The position numbers and the translations under genes are program-made. The notes beneath the pieces were generated by a model. That model saw only the letters and a list, made by a program, of their open reading frames with translations. It was not told where the DNA came from and did no database searches. A stretch of 64,000 nucleotides of DNA from Yimella sp. cx-51 (GTDB lineage Bacteria; Actinomycetota; Actinomycetes; Actinomycetales; Dermatophilaceae). The stretch lies in NCBI RefSeq assembly GCF_017654605.1, contig NZ_CP072113.1, forward strand, positions 1,178,001 to 1,242,000, written 5' to 3'. Each line of letters starts with the position of its first letter. Position 1 is the first letter of the stretch. Positions 55,200 through 63,487 of the stretch are shown here, one piece after another.

Positions 55200-55580
55200 T
55201 CAGTGCGCCGAGCACACCCCGAAGATCTCCAGCGTGTGCTCGACATCGCGAAAACCGTGTTCGGCGCTGACCTTGTCGGCCCAGCGTTCGACGGCCGGGC
55301 CGTCGACCTCGACCGTGCGACCGCACTGGCGACAGACGAGGTGGTGGTGATGGGTCTCGGTCTCGCAGCGGCGGTAGATGGTCTCGCCGTCGGGGGTGAG
55401 CAGCGCATCGATCTCTCCGTCGTTCGCGAGCGTCTGCAGCGTGCGGTAGACCGTGGCAAGGCCGACGGACTGGCCGCTGCTGATCAGGGCGGCGTGGAGT
55501 TCCTGGGCGGACGCGAAGTCGCTGCGCCGTGCGAGTTCGCCGGCCACGGCGGTCTGCTGGCGGGTGAGCTTGCGGGTCAT
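55200..55580 (-). CDS. zur: Zinc uptake regulator (Fur family, Zur)
   Basis: A 126-residue Fur-family regulator. The winged helix is TRQQTAVAGELARRSDFASA and GLATVYRTLQTLANDGEIDA, with HHHHLVCRQCGRTVEV for the regulatory and structural zinc sites. Its C-terminus ends FGVCSAH, so the last cysteine of the usual second CxxC pair is replaced by histidine. ATG 55580 overlaps the znuB stop. The neighbouring zinc transporter genes and Zur boxes upstream of znuA identify it as Zur rather than Fur. Confidence 0.93.
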   Translation of the reverse strand: MTRKLTRQQTAVAGELARRSDFASAQELHAALISSGQSVGLATVYRTLQTLANDGEIDALLTPDGETIYRRCETETHHHHLVCRQCGRTVEVDGPAVERWADKVSAEHGFRDVEHTLEIFGVCSAH

Positions 55581-56569
55581 CGGATTCCCTCCTCATGACG
55601 GGTGGGCGCGTGGTGGTCGTCGCCGTGTTCGTCCCAGTGGTCGTGGTGCGCAGCGTGCCGGTGCCCGTCGTGCAGGTAGTCGACGTGATCGGCGTGCAGG
55701 ACGGCGGGGTGTCCGCAGCCGTCGTAGTGCTCGTGCGGGTGGCCGCTGCGACGGGCGCGGCGGATCGCTGCCGTGCGCGCAATGGCCGACGCGATCGAGA
55801 CCGCCAGGAAGAGCGCGACTGCGGTGAGGACGACGGTTCCACCGGACGGAGTGTCGAACTGGTAGGAGGCCATCACGCCACCTGCCCCGCAGAAGATGCC
55901 GATGACGACGGCCCACAGGGTGGCTCCGCGGAAGCTGCGCCCCAGCAGTTGCCCGGTGGCGTTCGGCAGGATCATCAACGCGCTGATGAGCAGCAGACCG
56001 ATCACCCGCATCGACATCACCACGGTCACCGAGGTGAGCACCGACAGCAGCAGGTTGGTGCGCATCACCGGCAAACCGACGGCACGGGCGAAGTCTTCGT
56101 CGTTGGCCACGGCGAAGAGCCGCTTGCGCAGCACGGTGGTGGTGCCGACAGCGATGACCGCGAGCACCGCGAACTGCCACAGCTCGTCGGCCTGCGTGGT
56201 GAGGATGGAACCGAACAGATAGCTGTTGAGCGAAACCCCTTGTTCCACAGGCGCTTTGGCGAGCAGGACGACACCGAGGGCGATGCCGCCGTAGAACATC
56301 ACGGCAAGTGCGACATCGGCGTTGGTGTTGCCGCGCACGCGGATCACTTCGATCACGCACGCGGCGAGCACTGCTGCGACGAGCGCCGTCCAGACCGGAG
56401 AGGTGCCGGTGAGTGCACCCACGGCGACGCCGGCGAGGGCGACATGGCCCAGCCCGTCGCCGATCAGGGACAGCCGCCGCTGCACGAGGAAGACCCCGAC
56501 GGCGGGCGCGGCCGCGCCGACGAGCAGTGCCGCGACGAACGCGTGCCGCATGGCCTCGAGCTGGAACAT
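55577..56569 (-). CDS. znuB: Zinc ABC transporter permease (ZnuB-like)
   Basis: A 330-residue permease with about eight helices, e.g. HAFVAALLVGAAAPAVGVFL and VIGLLLISALMILPNATGQL, matching the ABC-3 metal permease family. The last ~60 residues form a very histidine-rich cytoplasmic tail (HPHEHYDGCGHPAVLHADH, then HDGHRHAAHHDHWDEHGDDH). ATG 56569 lies 1 base after the znuC stop. Zinc uptake follows from context; the tail could store or deliver metal. Confidence 0.9.
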   Translation of the reverse strand: MFQLEAMRHAFVAALLVGAAAPAVGVFLVQRRLSLIGDGLGHVALAGVAVGALTGTSPVWTALVAAVLAACVIEVIRVRGNTNADVALAVMFYGGIALGVVLLAKAPVEQGVSLNSYLFGSILTTQADELWQFAVLAVIAVGTTTVLRKRLFAVANDEDFARAVGLPVMRTNLLLSVLTSVTVVMSMRVIGLLLISALMILPNATGQLLGRSFRGATLWAVVIGIFCGAGGVMASYQFDTPSGGTVVLTAVALFLAVSIASAIARTAAIRRARRSGHPHEHYDGCGHPAVLHADHVDYLHDGHRHAAHHDHWDEHGDDHHAPTRHEEGIR

Positions 56570-56570
56570 C

Positions 56571-57410
56571 TCAAGCACGGTGTCCTCCGGAATGGCGGGC
56601 GGGACGCGGGGAGATGCCCACGTCATCGAGCGGGCCGACGGCGTAGGTCGAGCGCTCTTGGGGTTCATCCGGAGGACAATGCCCGGCGTGTGATGCGCTG
56701 GCGAGAATGCGCTCGTGCTCCTGGTCGGCCCACGCCTCGGGGGTGCCGTCAAAGCTCAGTGCACCCTGCGAGATCTCCACGATGCGGTCGATGATGCCGC
56801 GCAACGCGACGAGTTCATGGGTGACGATCATCATCGTCGTGCCCTGGCCGGCCAACCGCTGGAGCACATCGGCCAACACGTCCTGGCTGGCGGAATCGAC
56901 CCCGGCGGTGGGTTCGTCCATGATCAACAGATCGGGCTCACCGGCGAGCGCTCGAGCGATGAGCACGCGGCGCTGCTGACCGCCCGACAGATCGGCCACC
57001 GACGACGCGGCTCGGTCGAAGAGGCCCACCTGCGACAGCGCATTGTCGACCGCGCACCGATCGGCGGGGCTGGCCGGCCGGTACCACGGTCGCTGCGCGA
57101 GCCGTCCGGTTTCGACGACCTCGCGCACGGTCGCCCGCACCGAGGTGCTCAGGGTATGGCGCTGCGGCACGTAACCGATGTGCTTGCGGGCAGCAGGTGT
57201 GCCCGGCTCTTCTCCGTACACCGTGAACTTCCCGGCCAACTGCTCAGAGAGTCCGAGGATGCCCTTGACGAGCGTCGACTTGCCCGACCCATTGGGGCCG
57301 AGCACCGCAACCACTTGTCCAGGGGGCACCTGCAGCGACAGATCTTCGATCACCGCGCGAGCGCCGTATCCGAACGATGCGGCGCTCAGGGCGAGTGCTG
57401 GTTCGGTCAT
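56571..57410 (-). CDS. znuC: Zinc ABC transporter ATP-binding protein (ZnuC-like)
   Basis: A 279-residue ATPase: Walker A LGPNGSGKSTLVKGILGL, signature LSGGQQRRVLIARAL and Walker B LLIMDEPTAGVD, with MMIVTHELVALRGIIDRIVE. The C-terminal extension of ~35 residues is basic and proline rich. ATG 57410 overlaps the znuA stop. It energises the ZnuB permease. Identity as zinc rather than manganese is inferred from Zur and Zur boxes. Confidence 0.92.
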   Translation of the reverse strand: MTEPALALSAASFGYGARAVIEDLSLQVPPGQVVAVLGPNGSGKSTLVKGILGLSEQLAGKFTVYGEEPGTPAARKHIGYVPQRHTLSTSVRATVREVVETGRLAQRPWYRPASPADRCAVDNALSQVGLFDRAASSVADLSGGQQRRVLIARALAGEPDLLIMDEPTAGVDSASQDVLADVLQRLAGQGTTMMIVTHELVALRGIIDRIVEISQGALSFDGTPEAWADQEHERILASASHAGHCPPDEPQERSTYAVGPLDDVGISPRPARHSGGHRA

Positions 57411-58366
57411 CGGCAGGTTTGTCCTTGTTTCAAGGTGCCGAGGTTGGCGCGCATCACCGACAGGTAATCACGGCCCGCCGATTTGTCGGTCAGACCTTCG
57501 AGCGGGTCGAGCACGGCCACCTTCGCGCCGGTCTGCCGGGCCACGGTCTGTGCGACAGCCGGGGAGGCGAGGGTCTCGGTGTAGATGGTGGTCACCTTGT
57601 TCTTCTTGACGAAGTCAGCCACCGACTTCAGGCGTCCGGGGGTCGGCTCCTGGTCGGGGGAGATGCTCGACACCCCGACCTGTTTGAAGCCGTATCGAGC
57701 GGTCAGGTAACCGAAGGCGGTGTGTCCGGTGACGAGGTCCTTGCTCTGGCAGGTCTTCAAGGTGGTGGTGAAATCGGTGTCGAGAGTGCCGAGTTCGCCC
57801 ATGAACTTCTTGGCAGCTGCGCGGTAGCCCGCCGCGTGCTTGGGGTCCTTGCCGGCCAGCTGTTCGGCCAGTGCGCCCACCACCTTGCTGTAGCGCACCG
57901 GATCGAGCCAGAAGTGGGGGTCGGCCGACCCGTGGTCGTGGCCCTCGTGATCGTGCCCCTCGTGGTCGTGACTGTCGTGCCCGTCGACCGATGCCGAGTC
58001 GTCAGCCTTCAACGACAGGTCGGCCTCCGGGCTCACGTCGAAAGCACCCTTGGACGACTTCGCCGCCGCGTCGACCGACGGCTGAAAGCCCTTGAGGTAG
58101 ACCATCAACTGTGCGTCCTGCACCTGCGCGGCCTGCTTGGGGCTGAGTTCGAGATCGTGCGGCTCGGCGCCGGGGGAGGTCAGTGACGAGACCTCGACGT
58201 GGTCGCCGCCCACGCGCTGCGCTGCGTACTGCAACGGGTAGAAGGAGGTCACGACCTTGAGCTTGGTGGTGCCGTCGGCCGCCGTTTTCGAGGAGCCGTC
58301 AGACGATCCGCATCCGGTGAGTAGGGCGCCGGCGACAAGAAGGGAAAAGGGGGCAGCTCGGTTCAT
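57407..58366 (-). CDS. znuA: Zinc ABC transporter substrate-binding lipoprotein (ZnuA-like)
   Basis: A ~319-residue lipoprotein with signal [16 protein letters not shown] (lipobox LTGC). The mature protein has the ZnuA/SsuA-like folds LKVVTSFYPLQYAAQRVGGD and, between the lobes, an extended His/Asp loop DGHDSHDHEGHDHEGHDHG typical of ZnuA. The zinc site also uses HFWLDPVRYSKVVGALAEQL and HTAFGYLTARYGF. The start is ATG 58366, 58375 or TTG 58381, all inside the first Zur box. Confidence 0.93.
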   Translation of the reverse strand: MNRAAPFSLLVAGALLTGCGSSDGSSKTAADGTTKLKVVTSFYPLQYAAQRVGGDHVEVSSLTSPGAEPHDLELSPKQAAQVQDAQLMVYLKGFQPSVDAAAKSSKGAFDVSPEADLSLKADDSASVDGHDSHDHEGHDHEGHDHGSADPHFWLDPVRYSKVVGALAEQLAGKDPKHAAGYRAAAKKFMGELGTLDTDFTTTLKTCQSKDLVTGHTAFGYLTARYGFKQVGVSSISPDQEPTPGRLKSVADFVKKNKVTTIYTETLASPAVAQTVARQTGAKVAVLDPLEGLTDKSAGRDYLSVMRANLGTLKQGQTCR

Positions 58367-58402
58367 GAGAACCATTCTCAAACTAGATGAGAACGATTGT
58401 CA
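58366..58402 (-). promoter_or_regulatory. Two Zur boxes before znuA
   Basis: TGAGAA-CCA-TTCTCA (58366-58380) is a perfect palindrome, and TGAGAACGATTGTCA (58388-58402) has one mismatch. Both resemble the actinobacterial Zur box TGAAAATGATTTTCA. TAGTTT (minus strand 58385-58380) between them may be the -10 box. Zur with zinc would block znuA. Confidence 0.88.
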
Positions 58403-58720
58403 AACGAGCAGTTGGTGTGACACTCCGGCGACCAGGGCGACCGCAAGCAGCAGGGCGATGGGTGCCAGTCGCATGAGGCGCTCGGGCGTCTCCAGGCGGG
58501 GCCAGGCCAGGTAGGCGAGCCATCCGGCGAATCCAGCGACCACGAGGATCATCAGGGCGCCGAGAACGCCGCCGAGCACCGCCCCGGCGATGACGAGCAC
58601 CAGGACGATGGCCACCATGGCAGCCACCGGGAAGCGCGAAAGTCGTTGCAGCGCAGGGTCGCTCGCATGTTGGATCTTGGCGCGAAGAGGTGAGACCGAA
58701 ACCTCGGGACGGGATGACAC
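58400..58720 (-). CDS. DUF6703-like small membrane protein
   Basis: A 106-residue protein with two or three hydrophobic helices (FPVAAMVAIVLVLVIAGAVL and LGGVLGALMILVVAGFAGWL). GTG 58720 is chosen because TAGGCT lies 7 bases before it on the minus strand, a leaderless layout; the longer frame to 59266 overlaps dusB and was rejected. It resembles DUF6703 proteins (from memory). Function unknown. Its stop is inside the second Zur box region. Confidence 0.75.
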   Translation of the reverse strand: MSSRPEVSVSPLRAKIQHASDPALQRLSRFPVAAMVAIVLVLVIAGAVLGGVLGALMILVVAGFAGWLAYLAWPRLETPERLMRLAPIALLLAVALVAGVSHQLLV

Positions 58721-58813
58721 GGTGGTCAGCCTACGGGCTGGGCCAGCGCAGCCGCGCCGCGGCCACTCGCGTCGTCCCGCCGATTTGCGTGCGCCTGCGA
58801 CCATGGAGAGACC

Positions 58814-60016
58814 ATGACCACTACCGCAGCCGCTCCCGTCCTGGCACCGTTGCAGATCGGCCCGCACACGATCGACACCCCGGTCGTGCTCGCGCCGATG
58901 GCCGGCATCACCAATCGTGCCTTCCGTCGGCTCTGTCGGCAGTACGGCGCGGCGGGCTCGGACGCCGGTGGGGCCAGCGGGTCGACCAGTCTCTACGTCA
59001 GCGAGATGATCACCTCGCGGGCGCTGGTGGAGCGCACGCCGATCACGATGCGGTTGATCGAACACGACCCCGACGAATCGCCGCGATCGATCCAGCTCTA
59101 CAGCGTCGATCCGGTGACCACGGCGGCGGCTGTGCGGATGCTCGTGGAAGAAGACCGATGCGATCACATCGATCTCAATTTCGGGTGCCCCGTCCCGAAG
59201 GTGACGCGCAAGGGCGGCGGCTCGGCGTTGCCGTGGAAGACCGAGCTCTTCCGTGGCATCGTCCACAACGCGGTGCGCGAGGCGTCAGTGCGTGGCATCC
59301 CCGTCACGGTGAAGATGCGCAAGGGCATCGACGACGATCACCTGACCTTCCTGGAAGCCGGTCGCATCGCTGAGGGTGAGGGCGCTGCCGCAGTGGCCCT
59401 GCATGCTCGGACGGCCGCACAGGCCTACTCCGGCACCGCAGACTGGGCGGCCATCGCGCAGCTGAAGCAGACCGTCACCAGCGTCCCGGTGCTCGGCAAC
59501 GGCGACATCTGGTCGGCCGAGGACGCTCTGCGCATGGTGGCGGAGACCGGCTGCGACGGCGTCGTGGTTGGTCGAGGGTGCCTCGGGCGTCCGTGGTTGT
59601 TCACCGACCTGGCTGCGGCCTTTGCCGGTTCCGATCACCGGGTGCGTCCCTCGATGGCGCAGGTGGCTCACACGCTGCGGCTGCACACCGAGTACCTCGT
59701 GGAGTTCTACGAGTCGGAGCAGAAGGCCTGCCGCGACATCCGCAAGCACATCGCTTGGTACCTCAAGGGCTTCCGGGCGGGCTCACACATCCGTTCGCAC
59801 CTCGCACTCGTCGACAGCCTGGCGTCGCTGGACGACCTGCTCGCCACCATGGACCTCGACCAGCCCTGGCCGGGTGAGGCCGCAGAGGGTCAGCGCGGCC
59901 GTGCCGGGTCGGAGCGACGGGTCATCCTGCCCGAGGGCTGGCTGGACAGCCAGGAACTCTCCGACCAGCAGCGCCGCACGATCGCCGCGGCCGAGTTGGA
60001 CGTCTCCGGGGGCTGA
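58814..60016 (+). CDS. dusB: tRNA-dihydrouridine synthase
   Basis: A 400-residue flavin enzyme that reduces uridines in tRNA. Conserved parts are TPVVLAPMAGITNRAFRRLC, IDLNFGCPVPKVTRKGGGSA (with the catalytic cysteine), VALHARTAAQAYSGTADWAA and VPVLGNGDIWSAEDALRM. The C-terminal segment DIRKHIAWYLKGFRAGSH is typical of DusB. The first 20 residues are poorly conserved. ATG 58814 has GGAGAG 3-8 bases upstream. Actinobacteria usually have a single Dus enzyme. Confidence 0.94.
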   Translation: MTTTAAAPVLAPLQIGPHTIDTPVVLAPMAGITNRAFRRLCRQYGAAGSDAGGASGSTSLYVSEMITSRALVERTPITMRLIEHDPDESPRSIQLYSVDPVTTAAAVRMLVEEDRCDHIDLNFGCPVPKVTRKGGGSALPWKTELFRGIVHNAVREASVRGIPVTVKMRKGIDDDHLTFLEAGRIAEGEGAAAVALHARTAAQAYSGTADWAAIAQLKQTVTSVPVLGNGDIWSAEDALRMVAETGCDGVVVGRGCLGRPWLFTDLAAAFAGSDHRVRPSMAQVAHTLRLHTEYLVEFYESEQKACRDIRKHIAWYLKGFRAGSHIRSHLALVDSLASLDDLLATMDLDQPWPGEAAEGQRGRAGSERRVILPEGWLDSQELSDQQRRTIAAAELDVSGG

Positions 60017-60022
60017 GCGCGC

Positions 60023-60898
60023 TCACAGCCCAGCTGTGACTCCTTCGGAGCCGGTGCTCACCGGTCGTTCCGGGTCGGTGATCCAGTGCGACCATGAGCC
60101 GATGTAGACCCCGGTGCGCGTCTGCAGGCCGCTGTCTTCAAGAGCGAGCGCCAGATGCGTGGCCTGCACGCCGGAACCGCAGTAGACCCCCACCTCGGAG
60201 TCGGGACGGATGCCGGCGGCGGTGAAGCGCATCGCCAGATCGTCCGAGGGCAAAAAGCGGCCGTCGGCACGGACGTTGACCAAGGCGGGCATCGATACCG
60301 CACCGGGGATGTGTCCGGCGACGGGATCGATCACTTCGTTCTCGCCGCGGAAGCGATCGGCCGGGCGGGCGTCGAGCAGCACGGAGCGGTAGGCGACGTC
60401 GGCGGCCTCCTCGGCGAGCAGGAGCGAGGTGCATCCCGGGGTGGCCACGAAATTGCCGGGCGCGATGTCGTTGACCACATCGGTGAGTTCCTGGCCGGCG
60501 CGCACCCAGGCGTCCAGACCGCCGTCGAGCACGTGGACGTCGTTGTGGCCGAAGTACTTCAGCAACCACCAAGCGCGGCTGGCGGCGAGCGAGTTGGCCT
60601 GGTCGTAGATCACGACCGGGTGGTCTTCATCGACGCCTGCCGCCTGCATCGCAGCCTCGAAGACCATGCGATCCGGCATCGGATGGCGGCCGCCTTCGCC
60701 CGGTGCGCCGCTGAGCACGTCCTCGAACTCGATCCATTGGGCTCCGGGCAGGTGAGCGCGGTCGTACTCCGCACGTTGCGAGGGTTCGCCCAGTTTCCAG
60801 CGAGCGTCCAACAGCACCGGAGGGCGCCCATTCTCGGCCATGACCTGGGCCAGGCGCCCGGCACTCACCAACGGACGTGTCCTGCGTGTGGGGCTCAT
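60023..60898 (-). CDS. Two-domain sulfurtransferase (rhodanese, SseA type)
   Basis: A 291-residue tandem rhodanese. The first domain has VLLDARWKLGEPSQRAEYDR and HLPGAQWIEFEDV; the second carries the active-site loop GVYCGSGVQATHLALALEDS, where the cysteine accepts sulfur, and YIGSWSHWITDPERPV. It resembles thiosulfate or 3-mercaptopyruvate sulfurtransferase. ATG 60898 is preceded by TACGAT (60910-60905) 6 bases before it, so it may be leaderless. It converges with dusB. Confidence 0.9.
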   Translation of the reverse strand: MSPTRRTRPLVSAGRLAQVMAENGRPPVLLDARWKLGEPSQRAEYDRAHLPGAQWIEFEDVLSGAPGEGGRHPMPDRMVFEAAMQAAGVDEDHPVVIYDQANSLAASRAWWLLKYFGHNDVHVLDGGLDAWVRAGQELTDVVNDIAPGNFVATPGCTSLLLAEEAADVAYRSVLLDARPADRFRGENEVIDPVAGHIPGAVSMPALVNVRADGRFLPSDDLAMRFTAAGIRPDSEVGVYCGSGVQATHLALALEDSGLQTRTGVYIGSWSHWITDPERPVSTGSEGVTAGL

Positions 60899-60904
60899 GA
60901 CCGA

Positions 60905-60910
60905 ATCGTA
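60905..60910 (-). promoter_or_regulatory. -10 box for leaderless sulfurtransferase gene
   Basis: TACGAT on the minus strand lies 6 bases before the ATG at 60898. Confidence 0.5.
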
Positions 60911-60969
60911 GGTGGGCGGCTGCGTCGACGGGCGGCCGCGCAGGGTGCTGATGTGACAACCTTGGAGGC

Positions 60970-61239
60970 ATGTGCCGCAACATCCGCCCGCTGAACAACT
61001 TCGAGCCGCCGGCCACCGACGACGAGGTGTACGCCGCCGCGCTGCAGTACGTGCGCAAGATTGCCGGCACGACCAAGCCGTCGTCGGCCAACCAGCAGGC
61101 CTTCGACGAGGCCGTCGACCAGATCGCGCACATCAGCCGTCACCTCATCGACGCACTGGTGACCACCGCGCCGCCGAAGAACCGTGACGTGGAGGCGGCC
61201 AAGGCGCGTGCTCGTGCACAGGCCCGATACGGAGCATGA
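60970..61239 (+). CDS. DUF2277 protein
   Basis: An 89-residue protein MCRNIRPLNNFEPPATDDEV with YVRKIAGTTKPSSANQQAFD and a helical end. The N-terminal MCRNIRxL is the DUF2277 hallmark. ATG 60970 has TTGGAGGC directly before it. Members are widespread in actinobacteria with unknown function. The stop overlaps the DUF3806 gene by 4 bases, starting a run of four overlapping genes that ends with dgt. Confidence 0.85.
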   Translation: MCRNIRPLNNFEPPATDDEVYAAALQYVRKIAGTTKPSSANQQAFDEAVDQIAHISRHLIDALVTTAPPKNRDVEAAKARARAQARYGA

Positions 61240-61655
61240 ACGCTGACGCGCCGCGGGTCGAGGAACTCGACACCCGCTCGCGGATCACGCTGCGGGAGTG
61301 GCTCGGGGACGCCACCCGGCTCGGCATCGACCTCGATTCGCCCGATTCGATCGAGCGCGCCTACGAGCGCTATGTCGACGAGGTGCTGGCCACGCCGGAG
61401 GAGGAGCGCGTCGATCCGACGCCGACGCTGACCGCCATTGCCATCGCGATGGGTGAATACATCCGGCGCAACAGTGACGCGGAGTGGCGCATCGTCACTG
61501 ACGAGCAAGGCCGCGATCTCTCCCTCAGCATGGCGCACGAGACACAGATCCTCTTCCCGATCGATCCCGTCGCCGACAGTTGGGCGGCGCAGGCCCGCGG
61601 CTGGTTGGTCGAGTTCGTCCGGGCTGCCATCCAGATGTTCAAGGACGGCCGATGA
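61236..61655 (+). CDS. DUF3806 protein
   Basis: A 139-residue protein matching DUF3806: SRITLREWLGDATRLGIDLD, IAIAMGEYIRRNSDAEWRIV and DEQGRDLSLSMAHETQILFP. It is likely soluble. ATG 61236 overlaps DUF2277. No catalytic motif is evident. It is placed between DUF2277 and the HEXXH gene and is probably co-transcribed with both. Confidence 0.82.
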   Translation: MNADAPRVEELDTRSRITLREWLGDATRLGIDLDSPDSIERAYERYVDEVLATPEEERVDPTPTLTAIAIAMGEYIRRNSDAEWRIVTDEQGRDLSLSMAHETQILFPIDPVADSWAAQARGWLVEFVRAAIQMFKDGR

Positions 61656-62146
61656 CGCACAGCCTCCTCGATGACCCGCTGGTGCAGCCTGCGACGCCTG
61701 CGCGGATCGCCCGCAAGAACAAGCTCAATGCACTCAACGGATCGACCGCCTTCGGGCTCTTCGTCGCCCGTCTGGGAGGGTGCCGCATCACGCAAGGGCC
61801 GCGCGGCATGTGGCTGGCCGACAACTACCGATACAACTTCCCGGTCGCGGGAGCCTTCACGATCGGCAGCGTCGCCATCACCCGTCAGGAATGGCCCGAC
61901 ATCCTCGACAACAGGTCGTGGCTGTTCCACCACGAGGAATGGCACTCCTTCCAGTACGCAGCCTGCGGCGGTCTGCCGTTCATCCCGCTGTACGTTGCCG
62001 CGATGGGTTGGTCGATGCTGCTCACGGGTGACTTCTGGTCCCGAAATCCTTTCGAGCGCCGCGCCGGCCTGGCGATCGGCGGGTACGTCGAGCACCACCT
62101 GCGGAGGCCGCTGCGACTGGTTGGCCGGGGGCGACGATCCGAATGA
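61652..62146 (+). CDS. Putative small HEXXH metalloprotein (gluzincin-like)
   Basis: A 164-residue protein with HHEEWHSFQYA, which contains HEXXH, a zinc metallopeptidase motif. About 40 residues later SRNPFERRAGLAIGG offers a glutamate at the place of the third gluzincin ligand. Two moderately hydrophobic stretches lie between (ACGGLPFIPLYVAAMGWSML), so it may touch a membrane. No family is recognised with certainty. Starts at ATG 61652 (ATGA overlap with DUF3806) and overlaps dgt. Whether it cleaves protein is unknown. Confidence 0.7.
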   Translation: MTHSLLDDPLVQPATPARIARKNKLNALNGSTAFGLFVARLGGCRITQGPRGMWLADNYRYNFPVAGAFTIGSVAITRQEWPDILDNRSWLFHHEEWHSFQYAACGGLPFIPLYVAAMGWSMLLTGDFWSRNPFERRAGLAIGGYVEHHLRRPLRLVGRGRRSE

Positions 62147-63393
62147 GTGCGCACGAGCTGAACGACTACGGCGCGCCCGACCGGCAGCGATTCGTCAGTG
62201 AAGATCCCGCCCAGAAGAGTGCCGACCGCGACGACTTCGCCCGAGACCGGGCGCGCGTACTGCACTCGGCGGCCCTTCGGCGACTGGCAGCCAAAACGCA
62301 AGTGCTGCAGCCGGATTCGGACGACTTCATCCGCAACCGGTTGACCCACTCGCTCGAGGTGGCCCAGATCGGGCGCGAGATCGCGTCGGCCCTCGGGTGC
62401 AGTGCCGATGTGGTCGACACCGCGTGCCTCGCACACGATCTCGGCCATCCGCCGTACGGACACAACGGCGAGCGGGCGCTCGATGCCGTCGCCGAACACA
62501 TCGGTGGTTTCGAAGGCAACGCCCAGACGTTCCGGCTACTGACCCGCATCGAAGCCAAACGCTCCACCCCACAGGGCCGTTCAGTCGGACTCAACCTCAC
62601 GCGAGCCAGTCTCGACGCCGCCTCGAAATACCCGTGGACGAGGTCGGCGGGGCCGTACCCGACGCCGAAGTTCGGTTGTTATGCCGACGATCTCGACATC
62701 TTCGAGTGGGTGCGGTCGTCCGCGCCCACCGGTGGTGGTCGACGCTGCTTGGAGGCGCAGGTCATGGACTGGGCCGACGACGTCGCCTATTCCGTGCACG
62801 ACGTCGAGGACGGTGTCACCTCCGGCCTCATCGATCTGCGGGTGCTCGGGTCGCCGAAGGAGATCGACGACCTCGCCGGTCTGGCCCGTGAGCTGTACGC
62901 CCCGCACCTACCGCACGAGTTGTTGGTGAACGCAGCCTCCGAACTCCGCGACAGCGGGGCGGTGCCCCTGGAGCGTCACGCCGGACGAGCATCCGTCTCG
63001 GCGCTGAAGGACATGACCAGCCGGTTGATCGGCTGGTTCGTCCGGGAAGCGGTGCGCGCCACGCGCGTCCAGTACGGCGCGGGACGCCTGCTGCGTTACG
63101 ACGCCGATCTGGTGGTGCCGGACGCCGTGCTCGCCGAGTGCGTCCTGCTGAAGGCCACGGCTGCTCGCTACGTGATGCTGACCGACGAGCGCGGACTGCT
63201 CATGGCGCGGCAGCGCGACGAACTCACCGCTCTGGTTGAACTCGTCGCGGGTCGTCCCGATCTACTCGATCCGGTGTTTGCCGAGGACCATCACGCGGCG
63301 GCTGATGACGGCGCGAGGTTGCGGGTGGTCATCGACCAGGTGGCCTCCATGACCGACCTACGCGCTCGGGCGATGACGCTGGCCCACCTGTGA
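62143..63393 (+). CDS. dgt: Deoxyguanosinetriphosphate triphosphohydrolase-like protein
   Basis: A 416-residue HD-domain enzyme of the dGTPase family, which converts dNTP to nucleoside and triphosphate. The HD metal ligands are in RNRLTHSLEVAQIGREIA and TACLAHDLGHPPYGHNGERA, with VMDWADDVAYSVHDVEDGV as a further ligand. The segment ARVLHSAALRRLAAKTQV is typical. The ATG overlaps the HEXXH gene stop. dgt is commonly next to dnaG in actinobacteria, as here; it may protect DNA fidelity by trimming dNTP pools. Confidence 0.94.
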   Translation: MSAHELNDYGAPDRQRFVSEDPAQKSADRDDFARDRARVLHSAALRRLAAKTQVLQPDSDDFIRNRLTHSLEVAQIGREIASALGCSADVVDTACLAHDLGHPPYGHNGERALDAVAEHIGGFEGNAQTFRLLTRIEAKRSTPQGRSVGLNLTRASLDAASKYPWTRSAGPYPTPKFGCYADDLDIFEWVRSSAPTGGGRRCLEAQVMDWADDVAYSVHDVEDGVTSGLIDLRVLGSPKEIDDLAGLARELYAPHLPHELLVNAASELRDSGAVPLERHAGRASVSALKDMTSRLIGWFVREAVRATRVQYGAGRLLRYDADLVVPDAVLAECVLLKATAARYVMLTDERGLLMARQRDELTALVELVAGRPDLLDPVFAEDHHAAADDGARLRVVIDQVASMTDLRARAMTLAHL

Positions 63394-63416
63394 ATAACTC
63401 CGGCCGGTCTGCGACC

Positions 63417-63422
63417 TAAACT
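63417..63422 (+). promoter_or_regulatory. -10 box of dnaG
   Basis: TAAACT (63417-63422) lies 65 bases before ATG 63488. GGAGG sits about 10 bases before the start codon. Confidence 0.45.
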
Positions 63423-63487
63423 GACAAGCTGCAGCGACGACGGACGACGATTGCTGCGACAACGACAGGTGATGGAGGCGGGTAGCG

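Noticed and set aside
58721-59266. Upstream extension of the DUF6703 frame
   Set aside because: It is antisense to dusB; a leaderless promoter points to GTG 58720.
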